The position numbers were made by a program, and so were the translations under genes. This document shows, one piece after another, positions 1-5,696 of a stretch of 10,155 bases of DNA (its first letter is position 1; each line of letters opens with the position of its first letter). Source of the DNA: an uncultured Eggerthellaceae bacterium. GTDB lineage: Bacteria > Actinomycetota > Coriobacteriia > Coriobacteriales > Eggerthellaceae. The stretch lies in assembly GCA_934631995.1 (NCBI GenBank), contig CAKTYF010000072.1, positions 1-10,155 on the forward strand, in the 5' to 3' direction. The notes beneath the pieces are model-generated. The model did no database searches and was not told the origin of the DNA. It saw only the letters and a program-made list of their open reading frames with translations.

Positions 1-61
1 GCGCGAACGTCCCTTGCGGCTATGCTCGTTACTGCTAAAATCCTGTGTTGTCGCACCACCT

Positions 62-80
62 TTGCATAATTGACCTGCAA
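62..80. promoter_or_regulatory. Inverted repeat upstream of promoter, possible operator
   Basis: The sequence is TTGCA, nine bases, TGCAA. Its centre lies about 72 bases before the transcription start predicted from the promoter at 108-136, a usual distance for an activator site. The arms are only 5 bp, so chance is quite possible. No regulator gene for it is seen in the window, apart from the truncated GntR-like start at the far end. Confidence 0.25.
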
Positions 81-89
81 TCACCCGTA

Positions 90-116
90 GAAAGTCACCT
101 TTAATGCTTGAAAGTC
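90..116. repeat. Direct repeat GAAAGTC, 20-bp period, at the -35 region
   Basis: GAAAGTC occurs at 90-96 and again at 110-116, so equivalent bases are 20 bp apart, close to two helical turns. The second copy overlaps the -35 hexamer. Spacing and place fit a regulator binding two sites on one face of the helix, but the function is inferred from position only. Confidence 0.3.
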
Positions 117-136
117 GCAGAGCATTGCGATAATAT
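108..136 (+). promoter_or_regulatory. Sigma70-type promoter for the molybdoenzyme operon
   Basis: A -35 box TTGAAA (108-113) is followed by a 17-base spacer and a -10 box TAATAT (131-136). Each hexamer differs from consensus at one position and the spacing is optimal. Transcription would start near 142-144, giving a leader of about 130 nt before the ATG at 273. This is the best promoter-like sequence found in the window and probably drives at least the first three genes. Confidence 0.6.
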
Positions 137-202
137 GACGCTCGAGAAGAATCAGGCCGATTCTGTAATGGAGGAAAGAGGGGCTTCCCTGCGCAGCGGC
201 TT

Positions 203-222
203 GCTTGAATTCGCGATCAAGC
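203..222 (+). promoter_or_regulatory. Small hairpin in the 5' leader
   Basis: GCTTGA (203-208) and TCAAGC (217-222) are perfect 6-bp inverted arms around an 8-base loop, within the predicted leader between promoter and first gene. There is no T-run after it, so it is not a terminator. It could be an RNA structure or a protein-binding site. The rest of the leader shows no riboswitch class that I recognise. Confidence 0.2.
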
Positions 223-272
223 GCGCCCGCAGTAAAACGCGAGAAAAGCCCCATATCTTTAAAGGAGGAGAG

Positions 273-2750
273 ATGTCGGGAATGAATGGCTCGACGGCTG
301 GGCTTACTCGCAGAAGCTTTCTCAAGACCACCGCTGCAGTTGCAGGTGTTGCTGCGGTAGCTGGAACTGCGGTTACAGGCACGTTGGCTCCCGTTGCTGA
401 GGCCGGAGAGCTTGCCGCCGAGGAATCGGTATTCCACAGCGGTTGCCGCGGCAACTGCGGAAGCAAATGTCACATGGACGTTACGGTGCGCGAGGGCAAG
501 GTCGTCAAAGTTGCGGCGGCGCAGTACCCCGAGGCCGACGCTCAGTGGCGTCGTATCTGCGTGAAAGGTTACACGCAGCCCCAGCGCCTGTACGATCCGG
601 ATCGTTTGAAGTACCCCATGCGCCGCGTGGAAGGCACCGAGCGTGGTGCTGGCCAGTGGGAGCGCATTAGCTGGGATGAAGCCATCGCCGAAGTGAGCGG
701 CAAGATTGGCGCAGCAATCAAGCAGTACGGCGGCACGTCGTTCGCAGTATGGTCGTCTTATGCATCTTACGGCGTTCTGAATGGCGCTCAAGCTGGCTAT
801 ATGTCCGTTGCATACGGTCGTTTCCTGACCGCTATTGGCGGCACCGTTCTTGGTGCAAGTGCTGACTACGCCCAGATTTACGAGCAGATGATTGCGCTGG
901 GCAACACGGGCAACAGCTTCGCCGATGCTGTGAACTCGAAATACATCTTCTCGTGGGGCGGCAACCCTGCCGAGGCCTATATCCACGCATGGCAGTTCGT
1001 GTGCCAGGCGCGCGAAAAGGGCGCCAAGCTGATTACCATTGACCCGCAGTACACGGCTTCCGCGGCGCATTCCGACATGTATGTGCCTATTCGCCCTGGT
1101 ACGGACGGCGCTTTGATGCTGGCCATGGCGAACTACATTCATGAGAACAATCTGTGCAACGAAGAATACATGCGCACGCTTACCGTTGCTCCGTTCCTGG
1201 TGGGCGAAGACGGCACGTACGTTCGCATGAGCGCGTATGGTCAGGCTGCTAAGGAAGGCCCGCTGAACGCATACGGCATGCCTACGGTGATTGACCCCAT
1301 TGTGGTTTGGGACGAAGCTACCGGTGCGCAGGCTCCGCTGGAGCAGGCAGAAAAGCCCGCTATCCTGGGCGAATACACGCTGTCCGACGGCAGGAAAGTG
1401 AAGACCTGCTATCAGGTTTGCCTGGACAACATCAAGGAATACACCGTTGCCAAAGCTGCCGAAATCTGCGACATTCCTGAAGAGGACATCATCAAGCTTG
1501 CGCAGATGTACGCCGATGGCCCCAGCTTTGTTATGACGTTCCAGGGCTTCGGCCACCATGTGAACTCGCATCACAACTTCAAGAACCTGGCGCTCATCGC
1601 TTGCCAGACGGGTAACTACGGCGTTCCCGGCGGCGCTATCTGCGGTAATACCTCGCCGTTCAACTCGCTGGTCAACAACGCTGCTTTCTTCATGGGCAAG
1701 CTGGGCGTTAACACCACCGGCACGCATCTTCCGGAAATCCTGGAGAAGAAGAGCTGGGGCGGAAAAGAATGCGACATTCAGGTTCTGTGGTGCTGCAACG
1801 GTAACATGCTGTGCTGCGAATCGGGCCGTCAAGAGCTTATCGAAGCCGTGAAGAAGGTCCCCTACGTGGTGTGCGCCGACGTCAATATGACCGACACCGC
1901 TAAATACGCTGACCTGGTGCTTCCCGTTCCACATATCTTTGAAACGGAAGATTACGACAGCGGCTGCCCCACGCCTTACCTTATGTTCCAGCAGAAGGCC
2001 GTGGAGCCTGCGTTCGAATGCAAGACCGACCTGGAAATCATGCGATCCATCGCTGAAACGCTGGGCATGGGTGCCATCTACGGCAACGGCGCATCGAACA
2101 AGGAACTCATCGATGCCGTGCTCAAAGACGCAAACGGCCTGAACGAGAAGTTCGGCATCAACTACGATCGCTTCCAGAAAGATTCCATGGTGCGCACGCC
2201 GCTGTACACCTCCACGGCACCGGTTGCTGCAACGGGCTCCGCGGAAACGGCACGCGTGAAGTTCTACCTGGAAAAGCCCACGCCGCGCGGCTACGTTGGC
2301 CAGAAAATCGCCGACTACGAGAAGCGCCCCTACTACGAACCGGCGCACGAAGCTTACTGGGAAAACCCGATGCGCGAGAAGTATCCCCTGATGGGCTGCA
2401 GCCAGCATCACAAGTATCACGTTCATTCCCAGCTTGCGTACACTCCCATGATGCGCGAGCTTGAACCCGAGCCGCAGATCAAGATCAACGCCAGCGACGC
2501 TGCCGCACGTGGCATTAAGCAGGGCGATGTGGTGCGCGCTTACAACGATCATGGCTACGTTGTACTGAAAGCCCTGGTCACCGAAGGAATCAAGCCGGGC
2601 GTTATCTCTATTCCCCATGGCTTCCAGGAGGAGCAGTTCATCGAGGGTCACGCTCAGGACCTGACGAACATCTACATGAACGATTTCTGCGACAACAGCG
2701 CTTTCTACGACTTCCTGTGCGAGGTCGAGAAGTACAAAGGGGGTAAATAA
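273..2750 (+). CDS. Tat-exported molybdopterin oxidoreductase, catalytic subunit (DmsA-like)
   Basis: Catalytic subunit (825 aa) of a DMSO-reductase-family respiratory enzyme, acting outside the membrane with a bis-MGD molybdenum cofactor and one [4Fe-4S] cluster. A twin-arginine signal TRRSFLK (12-18) is followed by a hydrophobic stretch and a likely AEA cleavage site near 44. Cluster cysteines are C58, C62, C66 and C96, then KG as in this family. GGNPAEA (229-235) and TGNYGVPGG are cofactor-binding segments, and the C-terminal molydopterin-binding domain starts near 700. Aligned by eye with DmsA, the Mo-ligand Ser is replaced by D198, although S196 lies close by. An unusual CC...CC group (C507, C508, C514, C515) sits in the second cofactor-binding half. 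ATG 273 is chosen because AAAGGAGG (261-268) precedes it and the Tat motif follows at once. The frame stays open upstream, but the promoter rules out the farthest starts. The stop overlaps the next start by one base (TAATG). The substrate is unknown. Confidence 0.9.
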   Translation: MSGMNGSTAGLTRRSFLKTTAAVAGVAAVAGTAVTGTLAPVAEAGELAAEESVFHSGCRGNCGSKCHMDVTVREGKVVKVAAAQYPEADAQWRRICVKGYTQPQRLYDPDRLKYPMRRVEGTERGAGQWERISWDEAIAEVSGKIGAAIKQYGGTSFAVWSSYASYGVLNGAQAGYMSVAYGRFLTAIGGTVLGASADYAQIYEQMIALGNTGNSFADAVNSKYIFSWGGNPAEAYIHAWQFVCQAREKGAKLITIDPQYTASAAHSDMYVPIRPGTDGALMLAMANYIHENNLCNEEYMRTLTVAPFLVGEDGTYVRMSAYGQAAKEGPLNAYGMPTVIDPIVVWDEATGAQAPLEQAEKPAILGEYTLSDGRKVKTCYQVCLDNIKEYTVAKAAEICDIPEEDIIKLAQMYADGPSFVMTFQGFGHHVNSHHNFKNLALIACQTGNYGVPGGAICGNTSPFNSLVNNAAFFMGKLGVNTTGTHLPEILEKKSWGGKECDIQVLWCCNGNMLCCESGRQELIEAVKKVPYVVCADVNMTDTAKYADLVLPVPHIFETEDYDSGCPTPYLMFQQKAVEPAFECKTDLEIMRSIAETLGMGAIYGNGASNKELIDAVLKDANGLNEKFGINYDRFQKDSMVRTPLYTSTAPVAATGSAETARVKFYLEKPTPRGYVGQKIADYEKRPYYEPAHEAYWENPMREKYPLMGCSQHHKYHVHSQLAYTPMMRELEPEPQIKINASDAAARGIKQGDVVRAYNDHGYVVLKALVTEGIKPGVISIPHGFQEEQFIEGHAQDLTNIYMNDFCDNSAFYDFLCEVEKYKGGK

Positions 2751-3373
2751 TGGCTCGCTATGGTATGGCGATTGACACCAAGCGCTGCGTAGGCTGCAAC
2801 GCTTGCACGACTGCCTGCAAAATGGCAAATAACGTGCCGGATGACATTTTCTGGACACGTGCTCTGACCAGGGGCGGCGATGAAGTTGATACGCCCGCCG
2901 GTACCTTCCCCAACTTGAGCATGCGCTACTACACAGTGGGTTGCCAGCATTGCGAAAACCCCGCCTGCGTGAAGGCGTGCCCCGTGGGTGCAACGTACAA
3001 GGACCCCGAGACGGGCATTGTGCGTCAGGACTACGACCGCTGCATTGGTTGCCGCATGTGCATGGCCGCTTGCCCTTACACGGGCGTGCGTTCCTTCAAC
3101 TGGCAGGAGCCGAAGAACCAGATGGGCTTCGCAATTGGCGACGCCGACGCTCCGAAGCATCAGAAGCACACGGTGGAGAAGTGCACGTTCTGCTACCAGC
3201 GCACCAGCAAGGGCGAAACGCCTGCTTGCATGGACCTGTGCCCGGCGCGCGCTCGCCATTGGGGCGACCTGGACGATCCGAATTCCGAGATTTCCCAGCT
3301 CATTGCAAGCCGTCCGTACGAGCAGCTTTTGACCGAGCGCGGCACGCAGCCGAACGTTTACTACCTGGTGTAA
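2750..3373 (+). CDS. Four-cluster ferredoxin subunit of the molybdoenzyme (DmsB-like)
   Basis: Electron-transfer subunit (207 aa) that carries electrons between the membrane subunit and the catalytic subunit. It has 16 cysteines in four ferredoxin-type groups: C13/C16/C19/C23, C65/C68/C73/C77, C98/C101/C104/C108 and C145/C148/C160/C164. This predicts four [4Fe-4S] clusters, as in DmsB, PsrB and NrfC. No cluster cysteine is replaced. There is no signal peptide, so export would be by riding with the Tat-carrying catalytic subunit, as known for this family. Its ATG shares one base with the preceding stop and has AAAGGGGG at 2736-2743, so translation is probably coupled to the catalytic gene. The length is usual for the family. 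Confidence 0.93.
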   Translation: MARYGMAIDTKRCVGCNACTTACKMANNVPDDIFWTRALTRGGDEVDTPAGTFPNLSMRYYTVGCQHCENPACVKACPVGATYKDPETGIVRQDYDRCIGCRMCMAACPYTGVRSFNWQEPKNQMGFAIGDADAPKHQKHTVEKCTFCYQRTSKGETPACMDLCPARARHWGDLDDPNSEISQLIASRPYEQLLTERGTQPNVYYLV

Positions 3374-3377
3374 GCGG

Positions 3378-3384
3378 AAAGGAG
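3378..3384 (+). promoter_or_regulatory. Ribosome binding site of the first NrfD-type gene
   Basis: AAAGGAG, 8 bases before ATG 3393, in the 19-base gap after the ferredoxin gene. It fixes the start of the membrane subunit. Confidence 0.7.
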
Positions 3385-3392
3385 ATAGAAAA

Positions 3393-4604
3393 ATGTCTGA
3401 AGAGACTAAAAAGTCCCCGACCGCTCAATTCGGGGGTAAAACGATGAACATCGCCATTGCCGTGGCGGCCGTTGTTACCGTTCTTGGCATTGGTTTGTGG
3501 GTGTTTCAGCTGGTCAGCGGCATGGTGAACACGGGCATGCGCAACCTTGACTCGTGGGGCCTGTACATTACCATGTTTATGTTCCTGGTTGGTTTGTCTG
3601 CAGGTGGCCTGATCATCAGCTCTATTCCGCGCGCTTTCGGCATGGAAGGCTTCGGCGGCATTTCGAAGGTGGCTGTGTGGACCTCCATTTGCGCTACCGT
3701 GATGGCTATCGGCTTTGTTGTGGTTGACCTGGGCCAGCCCCTTCGTGTTTGGGAGCTGTTCTTGTACTCGAACCTGACCTCGCCGCTGATGTGGGACATC
3801 ATTGTGCTGGCTACGTACCTGATTTTGTCCTGCGTGTACCTGTGGGCCACGCTGCGTGAAGAGAAGGGCCTGGTCAAGGCCACCACTCTGCGCGTGATCA
3901 GCGTGATTGCCCTGGTTGTTGCCGTGTTGGTGCACTCCGTTACCGCATGGATCTTTGGCCTGCAGGCATCGCATGAGTTCTGGCACACCGCGCTTCTGGC
4001 GCCGTGGTTCGTGTCGTCGGCCCTGGTGTGCGGCACCGCGCTGGTCATGATTGTGGTCATTGCGCTGCGCAAGGTGGGGTACATGGATCTGGACCAGCGC
4101 TACATTGTAAAGCTGGCAAAGATGCTGGGCGCCTTCTGCATGGTTGACCTGTACTTCTTTGGTTGCGACTTGCTGACGGCCGGTTTCCCCGGCGGTTCTG
4201 GTGCCGAGGTTGTATCCATGCTGGTCAGTGGCCCGTTGGCTCCGTTCTTCTGGGCGGAAATCATTTGCACGATTGTTGCTGCCGTGGTGTGCTTTGTGCC
4301 TACCGCGCGCAAGAACGGTCTGCTGGTAGGCGCATCCGCGCTGGCAATTGTGGCTATCTTCTGCAAGCGCTTCCAGCTGTTGGATGGCGGTTTCCAGCTG
4401 CACAACCTGGATTTCGCAAGCCCCGTAACGGCACTGACCGCCACGAACAGTGCAAACGGCTGGGCTGGTGTCTGCGACGGTCTGGTTTACGGCCCCACGC
4501 CGCTTGAGCTCGGCGTTGTGCTGGGCGTGATTGGCCTGGGCGCGCTGCTTTTGCTGCTGGGCCTGAAGTACCTTCCCTTGAAGCCTACGACTGAATCTCA
4601 CTAG
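3393..4604 (+). CDS. NrfD/PsrC-family membrane subunit of the molybdoenzyme
   Basis: Integral membrane subunit (403 aa) that anchors the catalytic and ferredoxin subunits and exchanges electrons with the quinone pool. About ten hydrophobic helices are visible, near residues 18-42, 53-77, 90-112, 131-153, 167-190, 198-226, 240-262, 281-303, 309-326 and 370-394. NrfD-family hallmarks include WGLYI...GLSAGG (55-72), DLGQP (112-116) and SPLMWD (130-135). Family members generally carry no heme, and I see no clear paired heme histidines here. It lies 19 bases after the ferredoxin gene, completing an A-B-C set. The family includes both quinol-oxidising and quinone-reducing members, so electron direction cannot be decided. 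A strong hairpin follows the stop. Confidence 0.9.
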   Translation: MSEETKKSPTAQFGGKTMNIAIAVAAVVTVLGIGLWVFQLVSGMVNTGMRNLDSWGLYITMFMFLVGLSAGGLIISSIPRAFGMEGFGGISKVAVWTSICATVMAIGFVVVDLGQPLRVWELFLYSNLTSPLMWDIIVLATYLILSCVYLWATLREEKGLVKATTLRVISVIALVVAVLVHSVTAWIFGLQASHEFWHTALLAPWFVSSALVCGTALVMIVVIALRKVGYMDLDQRYIVKLAKMLGAFCMVDLYFFGCDLLTAGFPGGSGAEVVSMLVSGPLAPFFWAEIICTIVAAVVCFVPTARKNGLLVGASALAIVAIFCKRFQLLDGGFQLHNLDFASPVTALTATNSANGWAGVCDGLVYGPTPLELGVVLGVIGLGALLLLLGLKYLPLKPTTESH

Positions 4605-4617
4605 GCCTCTTTTCTCG

Positions 4618-4651
4618 CAATGGGCTCGCTTCGTTTGGGGCGGGCCCATTG
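4618..4651 (+). terminator. Strong hairpin after the NrfD gene, terminator or attenuator
   Basis: CAATGGGC (4618-4625) and GCCCATTG (4644-4651) are perfect 8-bp arms. The stem extends inward through G-U and G-C pairs to about 12 bp around a loop at roughly 4631-4638. Only a short TTT follows (4652-4654), so termination may be partial. It lies 14 bases past the stop of the three-subunit operon and 130 bases before the next gene, where a transcript end or expression step-down would be expected. Confidence 0.45.
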
Positions 4652-4669
4652 TTTGCGGAGCGCGGGGAA

Positions 4670-4681
4670 GGCGCCGGCGCC
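4670..4681. repeat. 12-bp perfect GC palindrome
   Basis: GGCGCCGGCGCC is its own reverse complement (and itself two GGCGCC units). It lies between the hairpin at 4618-4651 and the start of the accessory gene block. It could be a second stem or a protein site, or a product of high G+C content. Confidence 0.3.
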
Positions 4682-4711
4682 AGGCTTGTGGGTGCATTGG
4701 GGTTGTTTGTG

Positions 4712-4734
4712 GTTCGTTTATTGAGAGTTCGTTT
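4712..4734. repeat. Direct repeat GTTCGTTT upstream of the small cytochrome-like gene
   Basis: GTTCGTTT occurs at 4712-4719 and 4727-4734, 15 bp apart, about 50 bases before the next start codon. I see no convincing -35/-10 pair in 4652-4783, so whether the accessory block has its own promoter is open. Confidence 0.25.
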
Positions 4735-4783
4735 GCGTTTGCGCAGGTGAACGACCTTTTAAGAGACGAAAGGAGAATAATCC

Positions 4784-5194
4784 ATGGCGAAAGGTATTGC
4801 TGCTGTTACGGCTTTTTTCGCCGTGGTGGCTACGTGTGCGCTGCTGTTGGGTGCGGCGCTTGAGGGTGATTCGGGCGTTCATCGCATTGAGCCCACGTCG
4901 CCGTGTCCTGTGGTGGGGTGCGTGTCGGAATCGTGCCATGGTTACGATGCTATCCCCGAGCCCGATGGCGCCCGTGAAATGATTTGCCCCGAAGTGGGCT
5001 GCGCGTCAACGTCGTGCCATGCGTGGGAGACACTGCAAAACCGCTATCATCAGGCCAGTTCAACGTCGCTCATGTTATGGATTCTGGCGCCCGTGGTGTT
5101 CGTGATTGCACTGCTGTTTATGATGGGCCTGTTCAAAGGGCCGAAAAGCAGAACTGGGTCGGCAAAGGAAGGCGGCGATGATGAAAACCGCTAA
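4784..5194 (+). CDS. Small membrane protein with two C-x4-C-x4-CH repeats, candidate diheme cytochrome c
   Basis: I recognise no named family for this 136-aa protein. A hydrophobic N-terminal segment (4-26) and a second one (95-117) flank an outward loop holding two near-identical motifs: C41-P-V-V-G-C46-V-S-E-S-C51-H52 and C68-P-E-V-G-C73-A-S-T-S-C78-H79. Each contains C-x4-C-H, a known variant of the CXXCH heme c attachment motif found in tetraheme cytochromes c3. H33 and H89 are the only other histidines, just enough to give each heme a second axial ligand. The positive C-terminal tail (from K118) fits a cytoplasmic end. C41 and C68 are extra and unexplained. GAAAGGAGAA (4768-4777) precedes ATG 4784. 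The 3' end overlaps the candidate cytochrome b gene by 17 bases, so the two are probably made together. Heme binding is inferred; the cysteines could instead bind a metal or form disulphides. Confidence 0.65.
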   Translation: MAKGIAAVTAFFAVVATCALLLGAALEGDSGVHRIEPTSPCPVVGCVSESCHGYDAIPEPDGAREMICPEVGCASTSCHAWETLQNRYHQASSTSLMLWILAPVVFVIALLFMMGLFKGPKSRTGSAKEGGDDENR

Positions 5195-5696
5195 GACCAT
5201 ACTTATTGGCGATGCCGTGCTTGCTGCTTTGTTCATCGCATGCGAACTACCAGGGGTAACGGGTGTTCCCGCGCATGAATGGCTGGGAATCGTTCTGGCT
5301 GTTGCGCTGCTTGCGCATGCAGGAAAACGTGTGTTCACCACGGCGAAAAACGCGCGAAACGCTGCGCGCCTGGTCGTTGATGTTGCCCTGTTGGCAACGC
5401 TTGCCGTGTGTGTTGTTTCCGGGCTGATGATCTCGGGATCGGTTCTTCCGTTTTTCGGATATTACGCAACAGGGTATTATTTCTGGAGCCCCTTGCACGC
5501 AGCCGCCGCAACCGTGCTGTTGGCGGCGCTGTTGGTCCATGCCGCTTTGAACGCGGGGCGCGTCAAGAGCTTTTTGTCTACGGACGACAAAAGCGAAAAG
5601 CCATCGCGCGCTCTTCCTAATAACGCGGCTGACAACGACAATGAGCAGGGGAGATGCGCAGAAGAAAACCATGGGAAAGGAGGCGCCCGTGAGTGA
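5178..5696 (+). CDS. Four-helix membrane protein, DUF4405-like candidate diheme cytochrome b
   Basis: A 172-aa membrane protein with four helices near residues 7-29, 33-52, 64-90 and 104-125. Helix 2 carries H33 and H47 and helix 4 carries H107 and H121. Both pairs are H-x13-H, the spacing that lets two helices hold two stacked hemes in diheme b-type cytochromes. The AHEWLG...LLAH segment resembles DUF4405 proteins. The likely role is moving electrons between quinol and the cytochrome-like product of the overlapping gene upstream. Starts at ATG 5178 or ATG 5181 are both possible; AAAGGAAGG (5164-5172) serves either. The last 45 residues are hydrophilic and poorly conserved in appearance, and the gene ends inside the next one, overlapping its likely start by 8 bases. 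Heme number is inferred from histidine spacing alone. Confidence 0.75.
   Translation: MMKTAKTILIGDAVLAALFIACELPGVTGVPAHEWLGIVLAVALLAHAGKRVFTTAKNARNAARLVVDVALLATLAVCVVSGLMISGSVLPFFGYYATGYYFWSPLHAAAATVLLAALLVHAALNAGRVKSFLSTDDKSEKPSRALPNNAADNDNEQGRCAEENHGKGGARE
5676..5683 (+). promoter_or_regulatory. Ribosome binding site deciding a GTG start
   Basis: AAAGGAGG lies 5 bases before GTG 5689, inside the end of the cytochrome-b-like gene. Together with the GTGAGTGA overlap (start 5689, upstream stop 5694-5696), it favours GTG 5689 over the in-frame ATG at 5641 for the radical SAM-TorD gene. That ATG has no comparable site at the right distance. Confidence 0.6.

Noticed and set aside
1..69. Possible tail of an upstream gene on the + strand
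   Set aside because: More than one frame is open for a short way and ends by 73; none has recognisable features, so no gene can be assigned.
108..272. In-frame extension upstream of the catalytic subunit (ATG 135, ATG 168 or earlier)
   Set aside because: It would bury the Tat signal inside the protein, overlaps the predicted promoter, and has no ribosome binding site as good as AAAGGAGG before ATG 273.
81..2993. Very long open frame on the minus strand opposite the catalytic and ferredoxin genes
   Set aside because: It lies opposite a gene with a Tat signal, cluster cysteines and cofactor motifs. Its translation has no recognisable domain, and such antisense frames are common opposite G+C-rich coding sequence.
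3300..4697. Long minus-strand open frame opposite the first NrfD gene
   Set aside because: Its product is rich in His, Gln, Asn and Arg with no domain, as expected from the complement of hydrophobic-helix codons. The + strand gene is certain.
5641..5688. ATG 5641 as start of the radical SAM-TorD gene
   Set aside because: GTG 5689 has AAAGGAGG at the right distance and a short 8-base overlap with the previous stop; ATG 5641 would overlap by 56 bases without such a site.
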